Part shown: positions 48,401-55,714 of the stretch, piece after piece | Layout: each line of letters begins with the position of its first letter | How positions within the stretch are numbered: position 1 is the stretch's first letter | Assembly (NCBI RefSeq): GCF_037975245.1 | Contig: NC_092571.1 | Location: forward strand, 14,751,917 to 14,815,916 | Direction: 5' to 3' | DNA length: 64,000 nucleotides | Origin: Apostichopus japonicus | Taxonomy: Eukaryota; Echinodermata; Holothuroidea; Aspidochirotida; Stichopodidae | The notes under the pieces: generated by a model | Told to the model about the DNA's origin: nothing | The model's database searches: none | Seen by the model: only the letters and a program-made list of their open reading frames with translations | Made by a program: the position numbers and the translations under genes

Positions 48401-51400
48401 AATCAAATACATCAGAAGAATATTTTGCTGGGGTGGGGTGAACAATACAATATATTTATTCTTGTTAGGAGTAAATCAAATCATGGCAAAGAAAAAGCAC
48501 TCACCTTGGTTAAATTCTATCAGAAGGTCATCAATGCAGAGTTGGATAATGTCATCAGACATGGAATAGAGATGAAAAGAATTTCACATTAGCACGATGC
48601 CATGGTTAAACTGAATAGACTGCACACGGGTATATTTTCCTATAATACGCAGTAAACTGAAACAAGAAAATCTAACCAGACTAGAGATTCAAAGTAAAAG
48701 AGCAATGCTTAAAGTGAACTTGGAAGAAATTTCTTGCCAAGTTGCTTGCCTCTAAAAATGTTACTCTATAACCTCTGACCTTTACATGGGACCCATTCTT
48801 TGATGATAAACTCGTTTTGGGACTGTCCAATCCAAAACTGAACCTACGACCTTTGATTTCAATTCAATGTAACCTGACCTTACCTGACCCTGCTTAGGAT
48901 CTCCTTGAATCACACGACACAAGGACATGCTGATACCGGGTAAGAAGGAACAAAATTTACTTCTCGCCGTCTCCACCAGTCTGGGAGATGCGTCTGTATG
49001 AAACCATCAAAGAGAGAAAATGAGAAGACATTTATCATGAAAAAAGACATTCAATTTTGTGAGGGAATGGGGGGGGGGGGTAAGGTAGTGGAGGTAAGGA
49101 ACGTACCTTACAGAAGCAGAAAATTTCACAATACTATTATCTCCTGTAGTAAACATTTTTGATCTGCAGACTTACAATTCTGCCTTTCAGAGTTAGATTA
49201 AATGTCAAGAACAGTAAAGGTTAGAAAGCTCACCAGAATCACACATCAAGCAGGACAGACAGACCATTGCATCGACTCTAAGAGTTCGGAGCTGTTCCTG
49301 CTCCACGACAGACAGGAGGATGGAGACAGCATGTCCAAGAGGAGGCAGGAACTGTAAGGAATACAGTCTGAGTAATACTCTACAGTGAAAAGAATACAAG
49401 GAAACTTAGAATGACCGCAAAATAGAGATAAAAGCAATCTGTGTTTGGATTTTATGGATCCTATTACATGGAAAAGTCAAAGAGATGATTCATAAATGTA
49501 GTAAATAAACAATTTATTCCAAGGTTTGGGAAAATCTGGTATCAGATCAATCATTCATAAATGTGAGTCTAGTGTAGTCTAATCTACTATAGTCTAGTGA
49601 AGTCTAATGTTCAGTAGTCTGGTCTACTGTAGTAAAGTGTAGTCTAGTGTAGTCTAGTTAGTGCTTTATATTCTATTGTTTTGTATTCTATATAATGTTG
49701 TGTAGCCTAGTCTAATGTAGTGTAGTCTAGTCAATTATAGTGTAGTCTAATCTACTTTAGTGTAGTCTATTATTTGGTGGTATTCTTTATAGTGTAGTGT
49801 ACAGTAGCCTAGTGTACAGTAGTCTACCCTTACTGTAGGGAATTCTAGTGTTGTCTAGTTAGTGTTTTCTGTTCTAGTGTGTTGTATTCTGTTTAGTGTA
49901 GTGTAGCCTAGAGTATGTCTGGACTAACAGTCTCGTTTTGGCTATTTTTTATCCCGTTTCATACCCCACAATCACTACTTCACATCCGTATCTGTAGGAG
50001 TGGGGGACAAGAGTTTCACTCAGACAATCCAGACAATATCCCCATAATGTGTGGACATGAAGACACACACATTACCATCACTCCATTGCATCTGTGGCAA
50101 ATGACATTATTTCAAACCACTGAAAAGTACAACAACGAGCCTCACCTACAAGTTCAAACAATAAAAAACCCAAATCCAAAAGTTTGCAAAACTGAAGAAT
50201 TGTTAAAGAGCACTACACAGCATGGATTGCGCAACTGATACCATGGTATGTTTGCATATATAGAAAGTTACAAGAATATTTAAAAAAATGAATACTTGCT
50301 CTTCATTGCTGGCCTGTAGAAGAGATGTTAAACATTTAGTAGCACTGTGTTTCAATTCTTCTGAAGAAGGCTCAGCTGAAAATAAAGAGGAACAATTAAA
50401 AACTAACACTGTATCGAGGCGTGTATGTAACACAACGCATGTAACCTCCTCAATTAGAGTAACCTTAATTCAGACATTTTGTAATTTACCTTATCCTGTC
50501 AAGGTATATGCTGTAATACCCCAGGAACAAAAGTCAGTTCCTTTATGAAAAAATAAAAGCGAATTTAGATGTCGCTTTTCAGTTGAAATGTTGGCTGCAC
50601 TCAGATTGTATTGCTATACAAAATATGTACAACTCAGAAGGGAATTCAGAAAACCCTCAAATGAAAACATATTTCTGTATTCCATGACAATTATAACAAG
50701 TCTCCTCTACCCATTGCCCACCCCACCCCCTCCCACTCCCTCCCTCCCAAGTGCATGCCTACAAACCTCTAGCTTTATCTGGTCCGGAACTAATGAGTAA
50801 GCTGAGAATGACAAAGAAATCAGAAAACACTTCCCAACTGGTGACCTCTGTGTGCTTGAAGACGGACGCAATGACATCAACGGCCAACTCTATAATATCT
50901 GATGGTCTGGAATAAAGAAAGTATTTATAGCTTTTATTAATTACTATTGACCTGATAAATATCACAAAAATGGTTATCAATCAGAGAGCAACACTTGCGT
51001 TTGAAATTTAATACATTATTTAACATGATGAGAATTAGTCCATTAACCATAGGTTGCATTTTTAGCTCTCTTTGACCTCAACTTACTGAAACTTTATCTC
51101 TTCTGCAAACAGACTGGTTAGTTTGGAAGAGTTGATTTGTTCACACCTTGCCATGTCTGCCTTGATCTGATAGTGATTTGGCTACTAGCTGTGTGAAGAG
51201 TTGCATAATAGACGAATAGGCAGATCAACTAAGGTGCGAAAAGATGGGACTGATCACTCAGCTAACCAACTGGAAAAAAAACTGCCGTTCAGTACAAACG
51301 GCGGGTTTTTGGATGCAACCTATAGCTAAAGGACACTTTCGTGGCATGAAGGTCCTCAGTGATGATTAAAAATATGCTAGAATGAAAAAACTAATGGTCA

Positions 51401-51899
51401 CCCATGTTCAAATATATATTAACAAGATTTTTACTGCCACAGTAAGAAACAGTTACCCGGCAATCTACGATATTCAAATGTTTAATCCTTTTTTACTGGA
51501 AGAACTAATTCCTGGGGTTGCTATCAATACCATCTTGCATTATTTTTTAGCACCAGACCAATTTCTAATTTTGTAAGATATTTCTGTGTTGCCGGAGCGA
51601 TGGACTAGATTCAAGCCCTGATGTCTGTCACGTCAAAGAAAACAAAACCTTACAATACTTTATCTTCCATTAGATTTAGAAGTAAAGAAAGATGTTCACC
51701 TTTGAGGCTCTCCCTTTAGGATTATTCTGAGAGGAAGCAGCACATACTGTTGCAGAGGTTGTAAGCTCTCCCGGTCGGCACCATTGAGGATGGAGGATAA
51801 TGAGCTAAGAGTATCTAAAGAAGCTGACCTTACCAGGTCAACGCAGACTGGTTTCAGTTTTTGAAAAAGTCGCTCACCCATATTTGCTTACATCTTGCA
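33379..51899 (-). CDS. TTI1: TELO2-interacting protein 1, complete coding region, 23 exons
   Basis: TTI1 is a HEAT-repeat protein that with TELO2 and TTI2 forms the TTT complex, an HSP90 co-chaperone system needed for stability of PIKK kinases such as mTOR, ATM, ATR and DNA-PKcs. Coding exons run from the ATG at 51879-51881 to the TGA at 33379-33381. They total 3201 nt, 1066 residues, against 1089 in human. All 22 junctions agree in phase. Human-like blocks appear in order: LQQYVLLPLRIILK, FLPGIS..L.RVI.GD.KQG, NLLGYYGD..LLVDHFLDIY, KHHMATSDPRIRLKVL and LGPLC-like IGPLCQQLDIGENDL. An acidic linker in exon 18 is also found in vertebrate TTI1. The start was chosen by the match to the human N-terminus. 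The 5'UTR continues upstream of an acceptor at 51899/51900; the first noncoding exon was not found. Confidence 0.96.
33496..34274 (-). other. TTI1: TTI1 last intron
   Basis: It runs from GTAATA (at 34274) to CTTTCAG (at 33496). No repeat or gene was recognised. Confidence 0.75.
34275..34397 (-). CDS. TTI1: TTI1 exon 22
   Basis: It encodes ASRRTFSCFLELDADSLWLL then LSEVCQSHQLTPASPEF, matching human [37 protein letters not shown]. Phase 0 on both sides. Its first 15 nt and its acceptor are duplicated immediately upstream (34467-34509). Confidence 0.93.
34383..34792 (-). repeat. 84-bp tandem duplication of the TTI1 exon 22 acceptor, interrupted by a SINE
   Basis: Copy 1 is 34383-34466, copy 2 is 34467-34509 plus 34744-34792. 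Each has the first 15 nt of exon 22, its TTACCAG acceptor and about 69 bp of intron (shared right end AGAATTGATGGGAAT). The outer acceptor, if used, would read into a TAA before reaching the real exon. Confidence 0.93.
34510..34735 (-). mobile_element. SINE-A copy 3 with 8-bp target duplication
   Basis: It carries the SINE-A body and (CATA)n tail and is flanked by AGTAAGTA at 34502-34509 and 34736-34743. The tRNA-like head is cut after CCACTG, losing the first bases. It sits in the second copy of the exon 22 acceptor duplication, so it is younger than that duplication. Confidence 0.9.
34944..35234 (-). CDS. TTI1: TTI1 exon 21
   Basis: It encodes SCGDFLRQRVAKDVLPRLIS, AGPAYVHTAAHKLQLAALKL and IGPLCQQLDIGENDL, ending YLSARQPVSLQE. 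These match human [52 protein letters not shown] and VKQPVKLQE. Phase 0 on both sides. Confidence 0.96.
35235..35938 (-). other. TTI1: TTI1 intron 20
   Basis: It contains short AT-rich direct repeats near 35370-35460 and a poly-C run near 35787. Nothing else was recognised. Confidence 0.7.
35939..36021 (-). CDS. TTI1: TTI1 exon 20
   Basis: It encodes DQLLPAVHKVWPSLVPRFQD then EEPLVVCT, matching human [26 protein letters not shown]. Phase is 1 in, 0 out. Confidence 0.95.
36022..37088 (-). other. TTI1: TTI1 intron 19
   Basis: It contains a probable old TIR element (36369-36732). Nothing else was recognised. Confidence 0.7.
36369..36732. mobile_element. Possible old hAT-like TIR element
   Basis: The ends are TAAGGTGACCAGACAT and ACATGGTCACCTTA, an inverted pair. 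No clear target duplication was found. The TGACCAGACATCCC terminus resembles common nonautonomous hAT ends, from memory. Confidence 0.45.
37089..37194 (-). CDS. TTI1: TTI1 exon 19
   Basis: It encodes ILERCKHHMATSDPRIRLKV then LSTVQICVQALAKDT, matching human [31 protein letters not shown]. Phase is 0 in, 1 out. Confidence 0.95.
37580..37864 (-). CDS. TTI1: TTI1 exon 18, acidic linker
   Basis: It encodes SMDDIQEFFLDHLRNKRLAE, an acidic run around EEEEEDMTQDEDG, then LPLHVKIIIK, matching human EDIEQFLLNYLKEK...LPLQIQIAMD. The 5' end may be 37864 or 3 nt shorter (CAG|CAG|TCT). Phase 0 on both sides. Confidence 0.92.
38276..38380 (-). CDS. TTI1: TTI1 exon 17
   Basis: It encodes ILWSLDNHYSLDISSFVALL then QTVASAILKWFPPEI, matching human [32 protein letters not shown]. 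Phase 0 on both sides; donor GTACGT. Confidence 0.93.
38463..38598. repeat. 68-bp tandem duplication, 2 copies
   Basis: Two almost identical units start GAAATTACCCAAAACAGCAA and GAAATTACCCACAACAGCAA. They lie in TTI1 intron 16, about 80 bp from exon 17. Confidence 0.95.
38624..38690 (-). mobile_element. tRNA-like SINE head fragment
   Basis: On the - strand it reads TATAGCTCAGTTGATGGAGT (box A-like) and later GTGGTTCCTGGTGCAA (degenerate box B). No body match was found elsewhere in the window. Confidence 0.45.
38930..38972 (-). CDS. TTI1: TTI1 exon 16
   Basis: This 43-nt exon encodes CDAKMLPLLEDTIEE, matching human SDANLLPLVADVVQD. Phase is 2 in, 0 out at GAG|GTAAAT. Confidence 0.9.
38973..39733 (-). 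other. TTI1: TTI1 intron 15
   Basis: It contains a short tandem TAGGCTATAAAT (about 4 copies, 39546-39590) and a poly-C run near 39682. Nothing else was recognised. Confidence 0.7.
39734..39856 (-). CDS. TTI1: TTI1 exon 15
   Basis: It encodes SIADLLSNNADYMVDEISHR then LRHLVWNHHAPHVLRVTVEQ, matching human [34 protein letters not shown]. Phase 2 in and out. Confidence 0.95.
39907..40250. mobile_element. hAT-like nonautonomous element with 8-bp target duplication
   Basis: The left end is CGGGGTGGGCAACC and the right end GGCTGCCCACCCCTG. It is flanked by perfect TTCTATAG at 39899-39906 and 40251-40258. The terminal blocks (GTGGGCAACC, GGCCGCATGTGGCCCG) are typical of Charlie-type hAT nonautonomous elements as I recall them. 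It is 344 bp, in TTI1 intron 14, with no transposase frame. Confidence 0.88.
40430..40480 (-). CDS. TTI1: TTI1 exon 14
   Basis: This 51-nt exon encodes RQTAFQTLHNTATSCGY, matching human VATSTMMDVCRACGYDSL. It has strong CCAG and GTAAGT sites; phase 2 in and out. Confidence 0.92.
40481..41751 (-). other. TTI1: TTI1 intron 13
   Basis: It has imperfect C/A-rich short repeats (CCCAATTATCCACACCTA type) near 40975-41060. No element or gene was recognised. Confidence 0.7.
41752..41837 (-). CDS. TTI1: TTI1 exon 13
   Basis: It encodes VLGPAFDQFLIRCLYPLLEK then LAADKTVI, matching human [25 protein letters not shown]. Phase 2 at TCAG|GTAGGA. Confidence 0.94.
42186..42378 (-). CDS. TTI1: TTI1 exon 12
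   Basis: It encodes MIIDEYLSEANW, a variable linker, then MTLQRIQNNTLLTCLMLDGI, aligning with human NIWQICIQLEGIGQFAYAL. Phase is 2 in, 0 out at CTG|GTATTA. Confidence 0.9.
42379..43203 (-). other. TTI1: TTI1 intron 11
   Basis: No gene or repeat was recognised apart from a poly-G stretch near 42741-42756. Confidence 0.7.
43204..43381 (-). CDS. TTI1: TTI1 exon 11
   Basis: It encodes DIMLLVDHFLDIYRHSDLHC then KQACLVLNHILRGA, matching human [34 protein letters not shown]. Phase is 1 in, 2 out. Confidence 0.95.
43382..44261 (-). other. TTI1: TTI1 intron 10
   Basis: It has a short duplicated block containing CAGACCTTAACATAG (about 44100 and 44177). Nothing else was recognised. Confidence 0.65.
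44262..44375 (-). CDS. TTI1: TTI1 exon 10
   Basis: It encodes LFKNFKNFSNEKILSAIHKI then CNLLGYY, matching human [24 protein letters not shown]. Phase 1 in and out. Confidence 0.94.
44579..44645. mobile_element. Possible 67-bp hAT-like remnant
   Basis: The ends CAGTGTTTCTCAAT and the reverse complement of CAGGGGTTCTTAAT form a diverged inverted pair. Flanks TTCTATTG and TTCTAGAT agree only in their first five bases. It resembles internally deleted hAT fossils. Confidence 0.35.
45031..45346 (+). mobile_element. SINE-C copy 1, tRNA-derived, near full length
   Basis: The head GTGGACAATTGGCTAAGGCG and GGTTCGATTCCTGCC gives box A-like and box B signals. The body holds CTTGTGTCCTTGGGCAAGAT and the 3' domain has an inverted pair AAAGCGCTTTCAG..CTGAAAGCGCT. 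The tail is ATT-rich. The layout matches widespread invertebrate tRNA-SINEs. It lies in TTI1 intron 9. Confidence 0.85.
45485..45613 (-). CDS. TTI1: TTI1 exon 9
   Basis: It encodes PKMNQMLRSSSHLQRFSMGL then LQVLEFEVKETVLMEDASPI, matching human [28 protein letters not shown]. Phase 1 in and out; donor GTTTGT. Confidence 0.93.
45900..45956 (-). CDS. TTI1: TTI1 exon 8
   Basis: This 57-nt exon encodes DDQKLATLNLVQGYLSLL, matching human [20 protein letters not shown]. It lies between ATCTGT (CAG) and GTAAGC splice sites; phase 1 in and out. Confidence 0.92.
   Translation of the reverse strand: MMIKSWQHLIWCKDIYHF
45957..46807 (-). other. TTI1: TTI1 intron 7
   Basis: Most of this intron is occupied by the TIR element 46043-46625. 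Confidence 0.8.
46043..46625. mobile_element. hAT-like nonautonomous TIR element, 583 bp
   Basis: The ends TAGCGTTGTGCGG and CCGCACAACGCTA are perfect inverted repeats. The flanks CCTTCCAG (46035-46042) and CCTTCAAG (46626-46633) match at seven of eight bases, fitting an 8-bp target duplication. Subterminal GGGATCCCAGTA..GAATCCCAGTATCCCGG repeats are present. No transposase frame. Confidence 0.85.
46808..47016 (-). CDS. TTI1: TTI1 exon 7
   Basis: It encodes NGVLLSLLVGLLADDWPDVA then NKLVEVLEENIYATMTALPR, matching human LLKALVGLVNDESPEIQ...LADILSESLHSLATSLPR. HEAT-like helices. Phase is 2 in, 1 out. Confidence 0.93.
47017..47828 (-). other. TTI1: TTI1 intron 6
   Basis: Nothing beyond intron sequence was recognised. 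Confidence 0.7.
47829..48106 (-). CDS. TTI1: TTI1 exon 6
   Basis: It encodes VAIATWVQAVTWIMSDA, a low-complexity linker, then VNRTADWLENTAKKLCILIG and WQVRLGLVHFATKLLVTCK, matching human ADWVKKTGDKLTILI...WKVRLELVELVEDLLLKC. Phase 2 at AAAG|GTGAGG. Confidence 0.93.
48107..48883 (-). other. TTI1: TTI1 intron 5
   Basis: A 146-codon frame on the + strand (48152-48592) falls here but shows no homology or codon bias. No repeat was recognised. Confidence 0.7.
48884..48993 (-). CDS. TTI1: TTI1 exon 5
   Basis: It encodes SKFCSFLPGISMSLCRVIQG then DPKQGQ, closely matching human [23 protein letters not shown]. Phase is 1 in, 0 out at CAG|GTAAGG. Confidence 0.94.
49234..49351 (-). CDS. TTI1: TTI1 exon 4
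   Basis: It encodes FLPPLGHAVSILLSVVEQEQ then LRTLRVDAMVCLSCLMCDS, matching human ILPRLGFAVSLLLGLAEQE. Phase forces the acceptor at CTTACAG|TTCC although the frame stays open further upstream, so about seven residues of the human protein have no counterpart here. Confidence 0.87.
49555..49915. repeat. Degenerate TAGTCTAGTG tandem array
   Basis: Irregular repeats of TAGTCTAGTGTAGTCTAATC and close variants fill most of 360 bp in TTI1 intron 3. Confidence 0.88.
50296..50375 (-). CDS. TTI1: TTI1 exon 3
   Basis: It encodes AEPSSEELKHSATKCLTSLL then QASNEEQ, matching human [20 protein letters not shown]. It ends in phase 0 before GTATTC. Confidence 0.87.
50767..50906 (-). CDS. TTI1: TTI1 exon 2
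   Basis: It follows a TTCCAG acceptor and encodes PSDIIELAVDVIASVFKHTE then VTSWEVFSDFFVILSLLISS. Phase is 2 in and 1 out; the donor GTTTGT is weak. Confidence 0.87.
51700..51899 (-). CDS. TTI1: TTI1 coding exon 1 with 18 nt of 5'UTR
   Basis: ATG at 51879-51881. It encodes MGERLFQKLKPVCVDLVRSA, then LQPLQQYVLLPLRIILKGEP, matching human LQELQQYILFPLRFTLK. The 5'UTR 51882-51899 is preceded by a TTTTCAG acceptor, so a noncoding first exon lies upstream. Phase 2 at AAAG|GTGAAC. Confidence 0.93.
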
Positions 51900-54800
51900 C
51901 TGAAAATGAAAAACAAATGGTAGAATTGCAAATTTTATAAATAACAAAACTAAACTTCACCTCTATTGCTATTAACTTCCATCATAAAATCCCTCTACAG
52001 CCTAGTATCTGTCCTTGTGTTACTTTGTTTGTTGTTCACTGGTCCAATTAATTTGCCAGGTGCATCTACAGGTGTATTTTTCAATGTGTCCTTAGTCGGC
52101 TAACTAGGATCGACAAGCATGGCCCTCTCACTCCTGTTCACATTTACAGGTTCATTGCAGTAGATATAAAGCAGTTAGTTCATATGTTTTCCTCAATTAA
52201 ATCAAAAACTTTTGAATGTGAGGCATTCCCTGTGTCTGCAATATCAAAGATACTACCTGATATTGTTGTGGCTGGTGCATTTCAGGAAGGTATCATTAAA
52301 ATTTTACAGATAATGAATTTAGATGTTGTTTGCCAACAGTAAGTTCAACTAGGTTCCAAATCAGAAATTTCACCAACTTGAAGTCATAGGTTCCGATAAG
52401 TTTTGAGACAGAAAAAGTTACTGCTCTGTATTCCAAACACCAACGCTAGCTGTACTTTTTGCCATTTGTTGGCTTTAATTCCTTAAGTATATATGAATCT
52501 ATGTAAACAACACAGGCATGTCTTTCATTAGTGTGCAAATTTGACACTTTGGATTGCTAAGAGCTATAATTTGTCAGCCTAATGGGTTTAGCTCCTGTTA
52601 CTCTTTTTGGTTTTTTCTTTTCCGTCCTTTTTGTCCATTTTGTCTTTGTAATAGTTTTGTATTTTGAACAATCTGAGTGCGAATAAAATCAAATCAAATA
52701 ATTATAATTTCACTACCTCTGAAAGTCCCTCAATACTGCTCACAGTCATATCGTAAATAGTTACATTTGGCCTATAAAAGTGCCTTTTCAGAATAGGGTT
52801 AAGAAGGATGAGAAGAGAGAGCAACACAATATAAATCTGCTCTTAGTTTCACAAATTAACATAGCCTAAATGTGGAATTGATGTTTAGGTTTGATCCCTC
52901 ATAAAAAAAGTGATAAATTTACCGTCAGGGCCTAGGGTAGTTTAACAGATTTATGATCGCGTCCATTGTCCAATTTAAAGATTGCCATGCAATACATTCT
53001 AAATAGATCCCAAGTTAGAATAGGCCTAGGCTAGGCCTAAGTTTTGATGCTACCATTACATAGGAACTTTTAAGGAATAAAGGTAGGCCTAGTCTACCTG
53101 AGATTAACTGGGAGAAACTGTGGATGAACTTAAACCGCTTAGGAGACCATCGTCTTCGATTAACAGTTGAAAAGCCAGTGTTATTAAACGGTCTGTTATA
53201 CGCCTATCCTACATAGGTACTGGTTTCACGATAATCACATTCACTCACTGACCGTTCACATGGATGGTGCGCCTCTTGCAATCGCAGTGTAAACAGTATA
53301 ACAGTAAGTCAACGTTAGGATAGGCCTACCCAAAAATGGTCTAGTTTACGGTAGCCTAAATTTACGTTAATCCACTAAACTAACCCATATCATCGCTTTA
53401 GGCTGGACGGCCTTTTATCATGCCTTTCACTCTGGAGATATTGAACGTAAGATGAAAAAGCTATAAATTTTACGATGACAAATTCTATTTGACAGAGATC
53501 TGTGCAACCGAATCTGCTTCCACAAACTTTGTTGTGCTGTGGTTAATAATCATCGTGCACCCGCATCGGGGAAATTCCCTTGGTTTCACTAGGCTGTTGG
53601 GTCACGGATCTTATATCAGATAGGCTTTTTAATTTTTGTGTTTTATTTTTCACATTTTTATTAAAAGAGAAGTATAGTAAAAGGGTTGATTATCCCATAA
53701 GTCAACAGAACGGAATTGAAGGAGGAACGGCAATAAGTGGCACGCGGATTGTAGCCCTTTGGTCGTCCTATAGTATTATGACCGTGAATAGAGTTGGCCC
53801 AGAGCAAAGACTGACTCATTTCATATTACTGTCCACTTTGCCTAAAATAATTGGGATGGAAAGTGTCATTGTTACTATTGATATAGAGATCTGATGATCT
53901 GATTTGGAGCCTCAAACCACTGATTCCCTAACTTGGATATTTCTTTGTTGAACGGATATTTCAGTATCAGACGATAACCAGACACTTATCCACTGTAAGT
54001 TGAAAACCTCATCTCAATATTTTGCCGTCTAGATCAAATGTATCACAGTGAGTGATCTGTGATGTGATCATGGCAGATGTATTTAAAGCACAACATTTTC
54101 TTTTTCTAATCTTCTTGTTGAATCTTCCGTCTTTGAAAAGTGATACAACTGAAACGTTTGCTCGGAGCTGTCTGCAGTGCATGCACTGTTCTCTTTCCTA
54201 AAACTACCACTTTTTGGTAAGTTGAAATATTAGTTTTCTCTGTATGTAGTTCAACGATAGAAGTATCACTAAGGAGAAAAAAGATTTGAAGATAAATAAG
54301 AATAATGACACCATTTAATGTATTGTTTCCAGATGCATTCATAAAATATCTCCAAATTCGCAAAAAAAAATCGTATTTTTACCATAGATGCAGATAATTT
54401 CCAGCAAGCTTGTTGACAATTAACTATAACCACCGGAATATCTCAAATAGTTGTGGATAAGTTATAAGATAATGTATTGCTCTACTTGCAAGGTTCGATA
54501 TATTCCACTCCAGTTGCTTCTTTTGTAAGATTCAATCATTTGCTATCACTGATTTCGATCTAGAAAAGAGAATGTGAAAGGAGGTATGATGAGGTTGGTA
54601 TATGGAGCTCGCTGGACTACGAGGAAGAAGATGGGACGTGGACCCCCTTTTCTTCTGTCGTTCCTTCGATCCCCCTCCTTCCTCCTCCCCCTTTGTTTTG
54701 AGTCAGTTTATCAGCTCAAATGACTAATGTTTGTATGGGCAGTGTTCTCAGAGAATGATCAGGCATATGGACAAGGTCTCCTGAAGGATTTCAATAATTA

Positions 54801-55593
54801 TGATCGTCTGTAATACAGGTGTGCTGTCTTTACTCTGAATGATACGGACAGGAAATAAAGCCAACGAATTTTGACTTAATTGGCGTTCCATAATTCTAGG
54901 CCCGCGATAACCGTCAACAAGCGGGTAAGTTTGAATCGAATTACCGTTCACGTAGCAGTACATAGTATTACACGGGCTAGGCCTATTACGTTATGTGCAA
55001 CTGAATTACCAACAGGAATAACGCGGCGATACAGACTGAAGAAGATATCAAAATAATGTATGAGATATTAATTTTTACACTTAAATTTAAACTTTTTCAT
55101 GATACGACAAAACCTCATGAGTAACGTTATGCCTATAACCTAGGATACAGTCAGTAGCTTTATTTAGTGTGGGCCTTGGTATACAGAGTAGGCTAGTTAC
55201 AACATTTGTGTAACAAAGCATACAGTGACACAACGTTTACTGTAGCCTAATGTTAACCTAAGTTATGGCTAGCCATAATGCAGTACACTGAGTAAGTGCT
55301 ACTAACTCCGACCCTGGTACACATTTCTATGTTCAGGCTTCTTTTCCATATTATTCATGAGATTGATTTCCTTCCTTTTTCCTGGCTCATTTGTTTTTTT
55401 TTTATCTTTTATTTTACCTTAAACTTATGATGAAATAAGGCTCCCAAGTACCACTACCAATGTTGTGCAATTGAATTTCATAGGCCTAGCTCAGTGTAGA
55501 GTTACTTCAAGGCTTCTTGGAAGTTATTTTATTAATAATGTTGTGTGGACACAACAAAGTTCTTTAAACCACAATTTTCTGCTATTCTTATAG
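51900..55593. other. Head-to-head region between TTI1 and NCAPD2
   Basis: It should contain the noncoding first exons and promoters of both genes. Neither transcription start could be placed. The short word TAGGCCTA and its variants cluster at 53020-53420 and 54970-55000. Frames at 53580-53894, 54106-54363 and 54748-54963 show no recognisable protein. Confidence 0.55.
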
Positions 55594-55714
55594 AAAACAA
55601 GGATGGAGTTTGTCATCCCATTAAATCAGAGAGGACTTCTTGAATCATCTGGAACAAACCAGTATGTGGTGGACGAAGTTTTCCCAGTCCGACAATTAAC
55701 AGAAATAGTTCTTG
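55594..55714 (+). CDS. NCAPD2: NCAPD2 coding exon 1 with 9 nt of 5'UTR
   Basis: It follows a CTTATAG acceptor. The ATG at 55603 is in a purine-rich AGGATGG context. It encodes MEFVIPLNQRGLLESSGTNQ then YVVDEVFPVRQLTEIVL, matching human MYEFHLPLSPEELLKSGGVNQYVVQEVLSV. An upstream noncoding exon is implied. Phase 1 at CTTG|GTGAGT. Confidence 0.93.

Noticed and set aside
48152-48592. 146-codon open frame on the + strand
   Set aside because: It lies wholly in a TTI1 intron, shows no recognisable domain and has an AT-rich, lysine-heavy composition as expected by chance.
49205-49399. Longer version of TTI1 exon 4 starting at an upstream AG (near 49369)
   Set aside because: The upstream acceptors put the exon out of phase with exon 3, whose only usable donor is phase 0. 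The acceptor at 49352 restores frame.
53580-53894. 104-codon frame in the TTI1-NCAPD2 interval
   Set aside because: No recognisable domain or partner exons; length is within chance expectation.
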